Positions 18,967 to 26,806 of a stretch of DNA of 64,000 nucleotides are shown one piece after another. Each line of letters begins with the position of its first letter. Position 1 is the stretch's first letter. A program made the position numbers and the translations under genes. This DNA comes from Polystyrenella longa (GTDB lineage: Bacteria > Planctomycetota > Planctomycetia > Planctomycetales > Planctomycetaceae). The stretch spans positions 595,211-659,210 of the forward strand of contig NZ_CP036281.1 in NCBI RefSeq assembly GCF_007750395.1, written 5' to 3'. The notes beneath the pieces are model-generated. The model was given only the letters and a program-made list of their open reading frames with translations, searched no databases and was not told the DNA's origin.

Positions 18967-19980
18967 ATGAACAAGTCGATTTTTTTAAGTACAGCATCTC
19001 TGATTCTTCTGGGGGGCGTCTCGTATTCGATCGCCGATGAACCTACGGTTCCGGTCGGACTGCCCGCGGTGATTCACCCAGAGGATAATCCTTCCACTCC
19101 CGAAAAGATTGAACTGGGAAAACTGCTGTACTTCGATCCTCGGTTGTCGCGCGACAACGACATTTCCTGTGCAACCTGCCACGATCCGAAAAAGGGTTGG
19201 AGCAACGGGGAACCGAATGCTGCTGGTTTTGAAGGAAGCCGCGGAGATCGCAACTCGCCGACAATTATCAATTCAGCCTATTTCAAATCACAGTTCTGGG
19301 ACGGTCGCTCCGCGACGTTAGAGCATCAAGCGCTGGGACCGATTGCCAACCCGATCGAGATGAACATGTCTCTCGATGAAGCGATCGATCGATTGAAAAA
19401 ATCCAAAGGGTACCAGGACCGTTTTCAGAAAGTCTTCGGAACCGAACCCAACTCCGAAGGGGTCGCGAAAGCGCTGGCCGCGTTCGAGCGAACAGTCCTT
19501 TCCGGGAATGCTCCTTACGACCAATACATGGCAGGCAAGAAAGAAGCCCTGTCCGAAGCGGCTGAGCGTGGCCTGAAACTGTTCAAAGGTGCCGCGAACT
19601 GTTCGGCATGCCACAGCGGTCCCAACTTCACCGACCATGCGTTTCATAACATTGGTGTCGGCGTAAAAGAAGGTAAAAACACCGACGTCGGTCGATTCGC
19701 CGTGAGCAACCTGGAAGGCGACACGGGCTCTTTCAAAACTCCGACCCTTCGTGAAATTGCCCGCACTGGCCCTTACATGCATGATGGCAGCATGGAGACA
19801 TTGAAGGAAGTCGTCGAACATTATAACAAAGGTGGCAATGCCAACCCTTACCTCGATGAAGAAATGTTCGAACTCGGTTTGACCGAAGAGCAAATTTCCG
19901 ATCTCGTAACCTTTATGACTGAAGGTCTCTCCAGCGAAGATTACCCGGATATCGAGCCACCTGCGGAACTGCCTGAGTAA
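18967..19980 (+). CDS. Di-haem cytochrome c peroxidase family protein
   Basis: A 337-aa periplasmic CCP/MauG-family protein. The signal peptide is about 1-24. Two c-type haem motifs are visible: CATCH at 68-72 and CSACH at 212-216. Other family signatures are LGKLLYFDPRLSRDNDISC around 50-68, ANPIEM at 127-132 and the GPYMHDGSMETL segment at 268-279. Length and spacing match CCPs, which reduce H2O2 using electrons from small donors; MauG-like activities on protein substrates are possible. ATG at 18967 follows GCGAAGG. It is monocistronic, but close to a peroxiredoxin and a large haem dehydrogenase. Confidence 0.93.
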   Translation: MNKSIFLSTASLILLGGVSYSIADEPTVPVGLPAVIHPEDNPSTPEKIELGKLLYFDPRLSRDNDISCATCHDPKKGWSNGEPNAAGFEGSRGDRNSPTIINSAYFKSQFWDGRSATLEHQALGPIANPIEMNMSLDEAIDRLKKSKGYQDRFQKVFGTEPNSEGVAKALAAFERTVLSGNAPYDQYMAGKKEALSEAAERGLKLFKGAANCSACHSGPNFTDHAFHNIGVGVKEGKNTDVGRFAVSNLEGDTGSFKTPTLREIARTGPYMHDGSMETLKEVVEHYNKGGNANPYLDEEMFELGLTEEQISDLVTFMTEGLSSEDYPDIEPPAELPE

Positions 19981-20207
19981 GTTGCTAATAGATATTAGAA
20001 TTATGCATTAAGTTACGACAGATTAAGTGAAAGCATCAGTCCTGTCGTCCTGTTGAAATGCGAGTGCAAATGCTGTTTTTTAATGAGACAGCGAGGCAAT
20101 CCCCTTGCAGTTTTCAGCAGTAATTGAAACAACAGAGAGGACTGATTGATATGAAACCCCTCTCATACTGATTTTCCCGAATACTATTCAATAGAGAGTG
20201 AATTAAC

Positions 20208-21221
20208 ATGATGATGAAAGCGAAAAGATTTGCCTTGCTGACTGGCTGTCTGAGTTTGTCTCTGGCCTGTCTCGCTCATGCGGAAGAACCTGAACACGAA
20301 ACTCTCGTGATTGACTTGGACAATCCCTCTGGCGTTGCCGTTCACTCCGAAACAGGAAACGTCTACACCGCCAGTCGATTTGGCGTTCACCGATACGAGC
20401 CCAAAGATCACAAAGCTGTTTTTGAAGTCTCTGGCTTCCCTACCGACGTCTACGGTAAAGGACCGAAGTACAACATCGGACCATTGGGCGTGGGTTTCCT
20501 GGGCGACAAACACATCGTCGTGGGTGACGGTAGTCGTCCTGACGGTGAAGAACTCGTTCGTGTCTACGAACTAAATGGCAAAAAGAAAAGCGACGCCGAC
20601 GCCGTCTACACACTCGGACCGATCGTCAAAGGGGAGCAGACTGCCAAAGGAGAAGGTAACTTCTACGGCGTCGCCGTTAATGAGTCTGCCATCTTCGTTA
20701 CCTGTAATGGCGACGACACCAAAGGCTGGGTTTCCAAAGCTGATATCGCTGAAGGAAAACCGGGTGAACTGAAACCGTTCATCGCCACGAAAGAGGCAAC
20801 CGGAACCGACGCTCCCGTCGCGATCACCTTCTCTCCAGATGGATCAGAACTGGTCGTTGGTCAGATGGGTGAAATGAATGTTCCCAGCGACAGTCTGTTG
20901 ACCTTCTATGATCCCGCCACAGGCGAACTGAAACGGAGCTTGAAAACAGAACTGTCCGACATCGCTGGTCTGGCTTACAGCCCGGAAACCAGCAAACTGT
21001 ACGCTGTCGATTTTTCATGGGTCGCACCTGAAAATGGTGGCCTGTTTGAACTGGCTGTAGATGGCGAAACTGTCACGGCCACTAAAATCATGAGCCTCGA
21101 TAAACCAACCTCCCTTGCCTTCGGAAAAGAAGGTCAGCTGTATGTGACCCAATTTGGTTCGGAACCACCGGAAGGTGCTGAATCTGCCGGTTCGTTGATC
21201 GAAATCAAAGCAGGTCTGTAA
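20208..21221 (+). CDS. Exported beta-propeller-like protein of unknown function
   Basis: A 337-aa protein with a signal peptide at about 1-27 (ending AHAEE). The mature part is built of short beta-strand repeats (DLDNPSGVAVHSETGNVYTA, ITFSPDGSELVVGQMG, GLAYSPETSKLYAVDF, SLAFGKEGQLYVTQFG), the pattern of six-bladed SMP-30/NHL or YncE-like propellers. No catalytic metal site can be assigned with confidence. Three consecutive ATG codons make the exact start ambiguous (20208, 20211 or 20214). It lies between the cytochrome c peroxidase and the peroxiredoxin. Confidence 0.8.
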   Translation: MMMKAKRFALLTGCLSLSLACLAHAEEPEHETLVIDLDNPSGVAVHSETGNVYTASRFGVHRYEPKDHKAVFEVSGFPTDVYGKGPKYNIGPLGVGFLGDKHIVVGDGSRPDGEELVRVYELNGKKKSDADAVYTLGPIVKGEQTAKGEGNFYGVAVNESAIFVTCNGDDTKGWVSKADIAEGKPGELKPFIATKEATGTDAPVAITFSPDGSELVVGQMGEMNVPSDSLLTFYDPATGELKRSLKTELSDIAGLAYSPETSKLYAVDFSWVAPENGGLFELAVDGETVTATKIMSLDKPTSLAFGKEGQLYVTQFGSEPPEGAESAGSLIEIKAGL

Positions 21222-21273
21222 CGTGCAGATGGCGATCTCCGCCGCTTGCTAATCCAATACCGACTTAACTCCC

Positions 21274-21316
21274 CGGGACATCCGCCTGCTATCCTGCAAG
21301 CGGGTCGTCCCGTTTG
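21274..21316 (+). terminator. Probable terminator hairpin before the peroxiredoxin gene
   Basis: Outer arms CGGGAC (21274-21279) and GTCCCG (21307-21312) enclose an inner stem CCGC (21282-21285) / GCGG (21300-21303). It is followed by a short TTT run only, so termination may be weak. Confidence 0.4.
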
Positions 21317-21370
21317 GGGTTATAGTCCCCCTCTACACTTTTTAGAGAACAGTTTTAGAAGGAAACGTAA

Positions 21371-21913
21371 ATGTCTGTAAAAATCGGACAGCCCGCCCCG
21401 GAATTTTCTGTCCAGGGTTACGACCGTACCAAAGATGGTTCTGATGATCAGTTTAGCGAGTACAAACTGAGTAACTATCAGGGCAAATGGGTTTGCCTCT
21501 TTTTCTATCCGCTCGACTTCACCTTCGTCTGCCCGACGGAGATCGTCGCGTTCAACAATGAGCTGGACGAATTCGAAGATCGTGATTGCGTTCTGCTGAC
21601 CGCCAGTACGGATTCCGCTTTCTCTCACAAGGGATGGTGCGATGCTCACGAAGATCTCGGCAAGCTGAAAATTCCTATGCTGGCTGACAACAATCTTGAG
21701 TTGTCCCGAGCATTCGACGTACTGGACGAAGCGAAAGGGATCGCTTATCGCGGTGTCTACCTGATCGACCCGAACGGCGTCCTGCGTTGGATGGCCGTAC
21801 ACGATCTGGGTGTTGGCCGAAACGTAGAAGAAGTTCTGCGAGTCCTCGACGCTTTGCAGACCGACAAACTCTGCCCTTGTAACTGGAAAAAAGGTGAGGA
21901 AACCCTCAACTAA
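21371..21913 (+). CDS. 2-Cys peroxiredoxin (AhpC/TSA family)
   Basis: A 180-aa cytoplasmic thiol peroxidase that reduces H2O2 and alkyl hydroperoxides. The peroxidatic Cys54 is in DFTFVCPTE (49-57). The resolving Cys is in LCPCNW (167-172), normally CPANW; here Cys168 is the expected resolving residue and Cys170 is an extra cysteine. No signal peptide. GAAGGAAA precedes the ATG. The gene has its own terminator. Closest to the AhpC/Prx1 group by length and by the C-terminal CP(x)NW motif. It fits with the nearby peroxidase as an oxidative-stress gene. Confidence 0.95.
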   Translation: MSVKIGQPAPEFSVQGYDRTKDGSDDQFSEYKLSNYQGKWVCLFFYPLDFTFVCPTEIVAFNNELDEFEDRDCVLLTASTDSAFSHKGWCDAHEDLGKLKIPMLADNNLELSRAFDVLDEAKGIAYRGVYLIDPNGVLRWMAVHDLGVGRNVEEVLRVLDALQTDKLCPCNWKKGEETLN

Positions 21914-21935
21914 TTCCCGTTAAGGCAAAGTGAAA

Positions 21936-21974
21936 ATAAAAAGACGACCGTCAGCATGCTGATGGTCGTCTTTT
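21936..21974 (+). terminator. Rho-independent terminator of the peroxiredoxin gene
   Basis: A long stem with arms AAGACGACCGTCAGCA and its complement, 23 nt past the stop, ending in TTTT. It shares nearly all its sequence with the purH terminator at 31111-31148. Confidence 0.9.
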
Positions 21975-22049
21975 CTTATGGTCTGATTCTTATGGTCTGA
22001 TTATTGATATAAAGCGGACGCCATTGCGGGTGGCCTGCTTTCATTCAAC

Positions 22050-22886
22050 CTAAGTTTCGCTGATCGCTTCTGGTACATCGGGTCGGTTGAACTGAAAGTT
22101 CGGGCTTTGCCCGAAGAACTCCATGGGGTTCTCATAGACGACTTTGCGGATCAGGCTTTCGGCATGTCCCCGGCGACGCATCTCTACAATGAAGTCGGGA
22201 ACTGCGGTCGGTTTGGAAGGTCCCCAGTCCCCGGCGGAGTTCACCAGTAACCGTTCGGGACCGTATAGCTCGACCATATCGGCCGCCCGCTGGGGAGTGC
22301 ATTTACTGACCGGGTAAAGAGTCATCCCAGCCCAGAACCCTTTTTCGAGGACAGGGCGGATTGTGTGTTCTTCAACATGATCGACCAGAACGCGATGATG
22401 GTCGAGACGTTCGTCGTCACAGAGCATGTCCAGAATCATCCGGGTTCCCTGAAACTTGTCTTCCAGGTGGGGCGTGTGAATCAGAATCTGCTGATCGAAT
22501 TGGGCCGCCAGTTCGAGATGCTCGAGGAAGATGATGCTTTCATTCTTGGTATTCTTATTCAGACCAATTTCACCGATTCCCAAGACGCCCGGAAGATCGA
22601 GAAACTCGGGAATCATCTTGATCACTTCGCGCGAGAGTGAAACGTTCTCTGCTTCTTTTGCATTGATACAAAGCCAGGTGAAGTGCTGTAAGCCAAACTG
22701 GCCCGCCCGTTTCTTTTCGAAGTCGGTCAACTGGCGAAAGTAATCGCGAAAACTTTCCACGCTCCCGCGATCGAAACCGGCCCAGAACGCCGGCTCGCTC
22801 ATACCGACACACCCCATGCGGGAGAGAGTTTCGTAATCGTCGGTCGTACGCGAGACCATATGGATATGCGGATCAAAGTAGTACAT
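22050..22886 (-). CDS. TatD-family metal-dependent hydrolase, EboB-like
   Basis: A 278-aa amidohydrolase-fold protein. Metal ligands typical of TatD proteins are visible: His7 and His9 in DPHIHM, Glu106 in GIGEIGLN, His137 in HTPH, His170 in VDHVEEHT and Asp220 in NSAGDWG. The wording of the N-terminus (DPHIHM-x-SRTTDDYE) and of SEPAFW and NPMEFFGQS resembles the TatD-like enzyme of the ebo gene cluster, which is linked to transport of prenylated compounds in other bacteria. No other ebo genes are nearby. It lies 66 nt after a small helical-protein gene, probably in one transcript. The substrate is unknown. Confidence 0.88.
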   Translation of the reverse strand: MYYFDPHIHMVSRTTDDYETLSRMGCVGMSEPAFWAGFDRGSVESFRDYFRQLTDFEKKRAGQFGLQHFTWLCINAKEAENVSLSREVIKMIPEFLDLPGVLGIGEIGLNKNTKNESIIFLEHLELAAQFDQQILIHTPHLEDKFQGTRMILDMLCDDERLDHHRVLVDHVEEHTIRPVLEKGFWAGMTLYPVSKCTPQRAADMVELYGPERLLVNSAGDWGPSKPTAVPDFIVEMRRRGHAESLIRKVVYENPMEFFGQSPNFQFNRPDVPEAISET

Positions 22887-22952
22887 GTGTTCGTGCCTCT
22901 GGATGGAATGGGGCCAGGAATTCAGCCATTCAGGTTCTGTCAGATTTGGGGA

Positions 22953-23207
22953 CTACAGACCGAAGTTCGTGCGCCAATGGTCATCGAATTCTCGAGAGAA
23001 GAGCAACTGAAGTTGCTCGGCTCGATTGGGGACGTCCTGTTGCAGCAGTTTGAGTCCTTCCTGGATCAACGATTCCCGGCTATCGCCTGCGACGGTGCCC
23101 GTGGCGCGATCGAGTCGATCAAAAGAGGCCGCCAGTTCCAGCATTTTGGCTCGAATTTCCAGAAACTCCCGGTCCAGAATCTGGGGAGCAGTCAATGGGT
23201 GCGTCAT
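22953..23207 (-). CDS. Small helical conserved protein (84 aa)
   Basis: Residues about 13-38 (DREFLEIRAKMLELAASFDR) form a strongly amphipathic helix, followed by a second helix with LIQEGLKLLQQ and a C-terminal tail. I believe this kind of protein recurs in planctomycetes next to the TatD-like gene, but I cannot verify that. It is transcribed toward the hydrolase with a 66-nt gap, which suggests a partner role. It is far more protein-like than the two plus-strand frames over the same bases. Confidence 0.72.
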   Translation of the reverse strand: MTHPLTAPQILDREFLEIRAKMLELAASFDRLDRATGTVAGDSRESLIQEGLKLLQQDVPNRAEQLQLLFSREFDDHWRTNFGL

Positions 23208-23303
23208 GGGATAAGGACTCCTGGCAGGACGAATATGGAAGGCGGGCTATTTCAGGTCTCGGAACAGGCAATTTGAGTCTTCAATAGGAGGCCCCGAACC
23301 CGT

Positions 23304-23335
23304 TTGACAAATAGGGTGTATCGACAATTATTATA
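23304..23335. promoter_or_regulatory. Candidate divergent promoter
   Basis: On the minus strand a perfect TATAAT (23335-23330) lies about 120 nt upstream of the small helical-protein gene, but no good -35 sits at 17 nt. On the plus strand TTGACA (23304-23309) faces TATTAT (23329-23334) with a long 19-nt spacer, upstream of the gene at 23504. Overlapping divergent promoters are possible; the spacers are not ideal. Confidence 0.25.
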
Positions 23336-23503
23336 CGAAAAAACCAGTGTAAAATGTATCTGAACAAAACCGCGTCCCCCTGACTTTTAGAATAGGACAG
23401 TCTAAAACAGGCCTTCACCAGAACCAAGCCCCCCCTTGTGGAAGGGCCAACCCCCGGGGCATAATCAGGAAATGACCTGTTTTTACGCGAATGAAAGGGC
23501 AAC

Positions 23504-23905
23504 ATGAATCTGGAAGACTGGGATGTGAAACGTAGGATTGTCGGGGTATTCGCCATTTTGAGCTGGATTGCCGCGGTAGTCTTTTACGTTACCGCTCCAG
23601 AGTCGGAGGTTTTTCTGGGAGGAGCCGTCCGTATTGGAGCAGTGATGTCGGCGATCTGGCTGGCGCTACCGAACAAAGATCGGGCCGCTGCCTGGGCAAA
23701 CATGTCGGGTAAGTGGTGGGTGACCTTGGGCATCAGTACCCTGGCCATGGTGATTCGACCGAAGCTGGCTCCCGGTATTCTGATCGTCCTGGCGATCATC
23801 AGTTTTCTGTGGAAGTCGAAAACCCCCAAGCCGGTCGCTCGTGTGAATCGCTCTCAAGCTGAAGCTACTGACGAAAAGTCAAAGAGCACCAAATCCTCTC
23901 GCTGA
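23504..23905 (+). CDS. Small hypothetical membrane protein (133 aa)
   Basis: Four hydrophobic segments are visible at about 11-30, 36-55, 70-86 and 88-103, followed by a Lys/Ser-rich cytoplasmic tail of about 30 residues. No family is recognised. The start follows GAATGAAAGGGC. It is divergent from the TatD-like pair and convergent with the exported protein at 24288, with structured DNA downstream. Confidence 0.72.
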   Translation: MNLEDWDVKRRIVGVFAILSWIAAVVFYVTAPESEVFLGGAVRIGAVMSAIWLALPNKDRAAAWANMSGKWWVTLGISTLAMVIRPKLAPGILIVLAIISFLWKSKTPKPVARVNRSQAEATDEKSKSTKSSR

Positions 23906-24287
23906 AGATCCTCGCTCAGAACTCTCACTGAAGACTCGGGATAAACCCGTGACAGGGAGAGTAAGGCGAGGAGTGAAATTACTGTCGCCGATCGATCCCT
24001 CCGTTGGGAAGAATCGATCGGCTTCAGTTGATTACCAGAATTGAATGTGGGCGATTCAATTCTGGTAACTGGTCTTCTTCTGGGATGAAACCCGTTTGGG
24101 ATTCATCGGCCGATCATCCGGATTTAACATCCAGACAGTTCAGGGTCCGAACCGCCTCTCGAGTTTGCCAGATTAATAATCAGCATTTCTGTCCTTTCAA
24201 GCTGGACGATGCCAGGTTCAGGAGATCAGAAGACAAAGGCAACAGTAAACGTTGCAAGCACATAGCGGCGGCTTCAGTAAGTCGCCA
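23906..24287. other. Convergent intergenic region rich in hairpins
   Basis: It lies between two converging genes. Three strong inverted repeats sit in 23981-24107 (listed separately). The remaining 180 bases show no gene; the 4004-type plus-strand frame at 24004-24375 crosses the hairpins and is not protein-like. Confidence 0.5.
23981..24107. repeat. Three consecutive strong stem-loops
   Basis: Stem 1: GCCGATCGAT (23987-23996) with ATCGATCGGC (24013-24022), extended by ACTG (23981-23984) and CAGT (24025-24028). Stem 2: TTACCAGAATTGAAT (24032-24046) with its perfect complement (24054-24068), a 15-bp stem and 7-nt loop. Stem 3: GATGAAACCC (24084-24093) with GGGATTCATC (24098-24107), one mismatch. 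None has a T-tract, so these are not ordinary terminators. They could protect 3' ends or form a structured RNA. Confidence 0.6.
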
Positions 24288-25340
24288 TCAGTTGGAGAGT
24301 GGTCTCCCCGAGGTTTGGATCACTGCTCGGTCGCTGGTGGGAGGTTCCGTACTCGAGAGTCGGTTACCTTCCTGACCGGCCAGTTTTTGAGCCTCATACT
24401 GCTGATTGACCACTTCGGTCAGTTGCAGGAGTTGAGTCTTTCGCAATTCCAGTACGCCTTCCATCCGGGTGGAGACGGCATGGACCCAGCCAGGTTGGCG
24501 AGTCATAGCCAGAGTCATCATGTTCAGGAAGAGGCTAATCTCTTTAAAGTTCCGGTCCACAATGATATTGCTGACGGGTGAAATGACGCGGGCAACTGTT
24601 TCGATCGATTGGGATGGAAACGAGACATACATATAGAGTCGATGCGTCGCGATGTCGGTGCCGGAATTGTCTTTGCTAAAGTTCGTCTGCAGGTGCAGGA
24701 CCGCTTCCCCTTGGATCGGGTTTCGCAGCAGTGGGCTTTTGTATTCGCCTTCGCAGTAGATCACATTATCCGAGTCACTTCGCAGCAGGACATCGAGAAC
24801 TCCAATCGTTCCATCACCCGCATCGGCTTCGTACTCGTTCTGATTGGTCTGCCACATTTTGAAATCGGAGATTTGCATCACTCTCCAGATACTGACGGCG
24901 ACATCGGGGTTCTGTACAAAGAAGCGATAGATCTCGGGGTTCACGTCGACATTGAGCGTCGGTAATTCCCGGAACAGGCTCAGCGAGGAGATGACCTTTT
25001 CCGCTTTGGCGCGATTTTTCTGGTCCATCTTATCAAGAGGAAGTGCTTCCAGTCCTGCTTTACGGGCGGACCGTTGAGACGTTCCTTTTTTGACGGTACG
25101 GACTCGTTTTTCGAGTGCCTCTTCCAGTTCCTGTTCGGTCATCTCGCGGGACTCATCGTCTTCCGAATCGAGATAGGTCTGGTTGGAAGCGGGGAGATAT
25201 CGTGAGTCGGCGGTGGTCGGTTCTTCGGCCTGCAGCGAGGATCCCGAACCCATCAACGCGACCATTAATGACGTGAAGATAATGAGTACGCTCGCTCCCT
25301 GTGCAGGATGCTCTGCGCGCAACCTGATTACCAAGTCCAT
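24288..25340 (-). CDS. Conserved exported hypothetical protein (350 aa)
   Basis: A signal-like hydrophobic stretch (VLIIFTSLMVALMGSG, about 17-32) is followed by Ala-Glu-Glu. The next 70 residues are charged (helical, with EEALEKRVRTVKK), then comes a folded region (about 105-300) with no motif I recognise. A short hydrophilic tail ends the protein. The start at 25340 follows AGGGGGG; six more codons upstream are open. The overall look, a basic signal and a fold around RELPTLNVDVNPEIYRFF, is that of lineage-conserved planctomycete exported proteins. Function unknown. Confidence 0.78.
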   Translation of the reverse strand: MDLVIRLRAEHPAQGASVLIIFTSLMVALMGSGSSLQAEEPTTADSRYLPASNQTYLDSEDDESREMTEQELEEALEKRVRTVKKGTSQRSARKAGLEALPLDKMDQKNRAKAEKVISSLSLFRELPTLNVDVNPEIYRFFVQNPDVAVSIWRVMQISDFKMWQTNQNEYEADAGDGTIGVLDVLLRSDSDNVIYCEGEYKSPLLRNPIQGEAVLHLQTNFSKDNSGTDIATHRLYMYVSFPSQSIETVARVISPVSNIIVDRNFKEISLFLNMMTLAMTRQPGWVHAVSTRMEGVLELRKTQLLQLTEVVNQQYEAQKLAGQEGNRLSSTEPPTSDRAVIQTSGRPLSN

Positions 25341-26244
25341 AATGCCCCCCTGATGCAATCATAATAATTTTTTGATCGGTCCTGATTCTGTGGCCAGAAA
25401 CAGAACCTGAGTTTGCCACTGAAAACGAGGTTTGGTCCAACAGGCTGTTTCCGGTGCAAGGACCGGTTCCCTGGCTGCCGTCTCGTCTCGTTTCAACCAG
25501 CGAGTTTGCCGAAAATCTCTTCGCCTGTCAGCGAGCAATTTTCTGCAGAAACACTAGGTCGAAGCTCCTTCGGGTTTGAAATCGTGTTCAATCGCCAGAT
25601 TTCAAGCCTTTTGAAACTCCTGACAAAGGACAGGCTTTAGGCCCGGTGCCCATCCTTTGAACATCCTGACTGGTCAGAATGCGGTACCGGTAAAATCGTC
25701 ACAATCGTCACTCTTTGCGTAACGGAATCCAGAGAAAAAGAGAAGGACTCACCGATTTCTCCTCCGCGCAATAAGCATCGTGGACGAATCAATTCGCGAG
25801 GTCCATCGCGTCTCCCGGAACCAATGAAGGCCCTCAGTGGTGCACTTTCTCCGGCTTTTCAGCCATTAGATCCTGTCCAGGATAAGTGTGGCGGCTATCG
25901 GTCCCGAAAAGCGCTTAAAAACAGTAGGCTACGCCGCCAGAACACGCTACGGTTATGTGGAATGCGCTCTAGTAATGCGGTCCTGGGGATGTTCCTGCAG
26001 TCCAACTGCGATAGGGATCGAGTCCGGTAGTCTCTAACAGGTTTCTGTTAAAAAGGGAAAGCTTCCTGTTGGCGCGTGGTGAGAGGGTGAGTATAAAATA
26101 GGGAGTGATGAATCTGGATCAGTGGGTCATCTAGTCAGTAAACGTTTTTCCAGTCCAACGGATTGGCTTTTCTTTCTGGCCAGGTGTGTCAGATTCGCTC
26201 GCAATTTCACTATCAACTCATCCCATGATGGTGAGGGATTGTAG
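25341..26244. other. 900-base intergenic region with a dispersed repeat
   Basis: No convincing gene. It holds one copy of a structured repeat at 25890-25956 (listed separately). A small hairpin AACAG/CTGTT near 26037 is present. The 75-codon and 68-codon plus-strand frames (25413-25640 and 25824-26030) lack protein character. Confidence 0.5.
25890..25956 (+). repeat. Dispersed repeat, copy A
   Basis: It begins GGCGGCTATCGGTCCC and continues to ACGCCGCCAGAACAC, matching copy B at 30990-31056 without gaps. The terminal GGCGGC and internal GCCGCC are complementary and could form a stem. It lies in non-coding DNA far from any gene start. Confidence 0.65.
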
Positions 26245-26679
26245 GTGAGATCTTTGATGTATACATCTGCAATGCCGAAATCTCTGAGCCTGCATAAGTT
26301 GGCTTATCAGGAGGCGATCCGGCATAAATGGCTGCAAAGTGAACAGAATGGCTATGACGTAGGAGATCAAGCGGTCCAGGAATGGTACAGCTTGAACTGG
26401 ATCCTATACACCCGCTATCGTCGCTTGGAGCATCTGCTTGGCCATTGCCATTGGTCAGAATTTGAACCCCAGTCTTTCGGGGTTTTCGCCACCAGTCATA
26501 ATTTTGATCAGGCGCTGCTCGACCGCATTCTGGATCGGCTCTGTGACGGTCAGGAGAATCTCGACGTCATCAACTGGGCACTCGAATGGAATCTGGACAT
26601 TGATCAGGTCGTTCGCATCCTGGAAAGCTTCGATGTCAACGGGACTCGTTTTGAACCCGAGACTCCCCAGACCGATTAA
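26245..26679 (+). CDS. Hypothetical soluble protein (144 aa)
   Basis: An acidic, Trp- and His-rich protein. Residues about 15-85 (SLHKLAYQEAIRHKWLQSE, VQEWYSLNWILYTRYRRLEH) look like paired helices, and the remainder is also helical. It probably belongs to a lineage-restricted family in planctomycetes. The start is uncertain: GTG at 26245 follows GAGGGA at a good distance, while ATG at 26257 or 26272 would remove the poorly conserved first residues. No partner gene is adjacent. Function unknown. Confidence 0.65.
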   Translation: MRSLMYTSAMPKSLSLHKLAYQEAIRHKWLQSEQNGYDVGDQAVQEWYSLNWILYTRYRRLEHLLGHCHWSEFEPQSFGVFATSHNFDQALLDRILDRLCDGQENLDVINWALEWNLDIDQVVRILESFDVNGTRFEPETPQTD

Positions 26680-26806
26680 GCCAGAGTTGCTTCCTTCGTC
26701 ACGATAACGACCCTCTCAGAGCGCTCGCAGTCCAGGTCAGCAGTCTCTCCGTCGCGCTATTCTCCTTCGCTGTTCAGAGCTGTGGCGGGCAGGTATAACA
26801 ACGGGC

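Noticed and set aside
19318-19893. 191-codon minus-strand ORF
   Set aside because: Antisense to the cytochrome c peroxidase, which has two haem motifs in frame.
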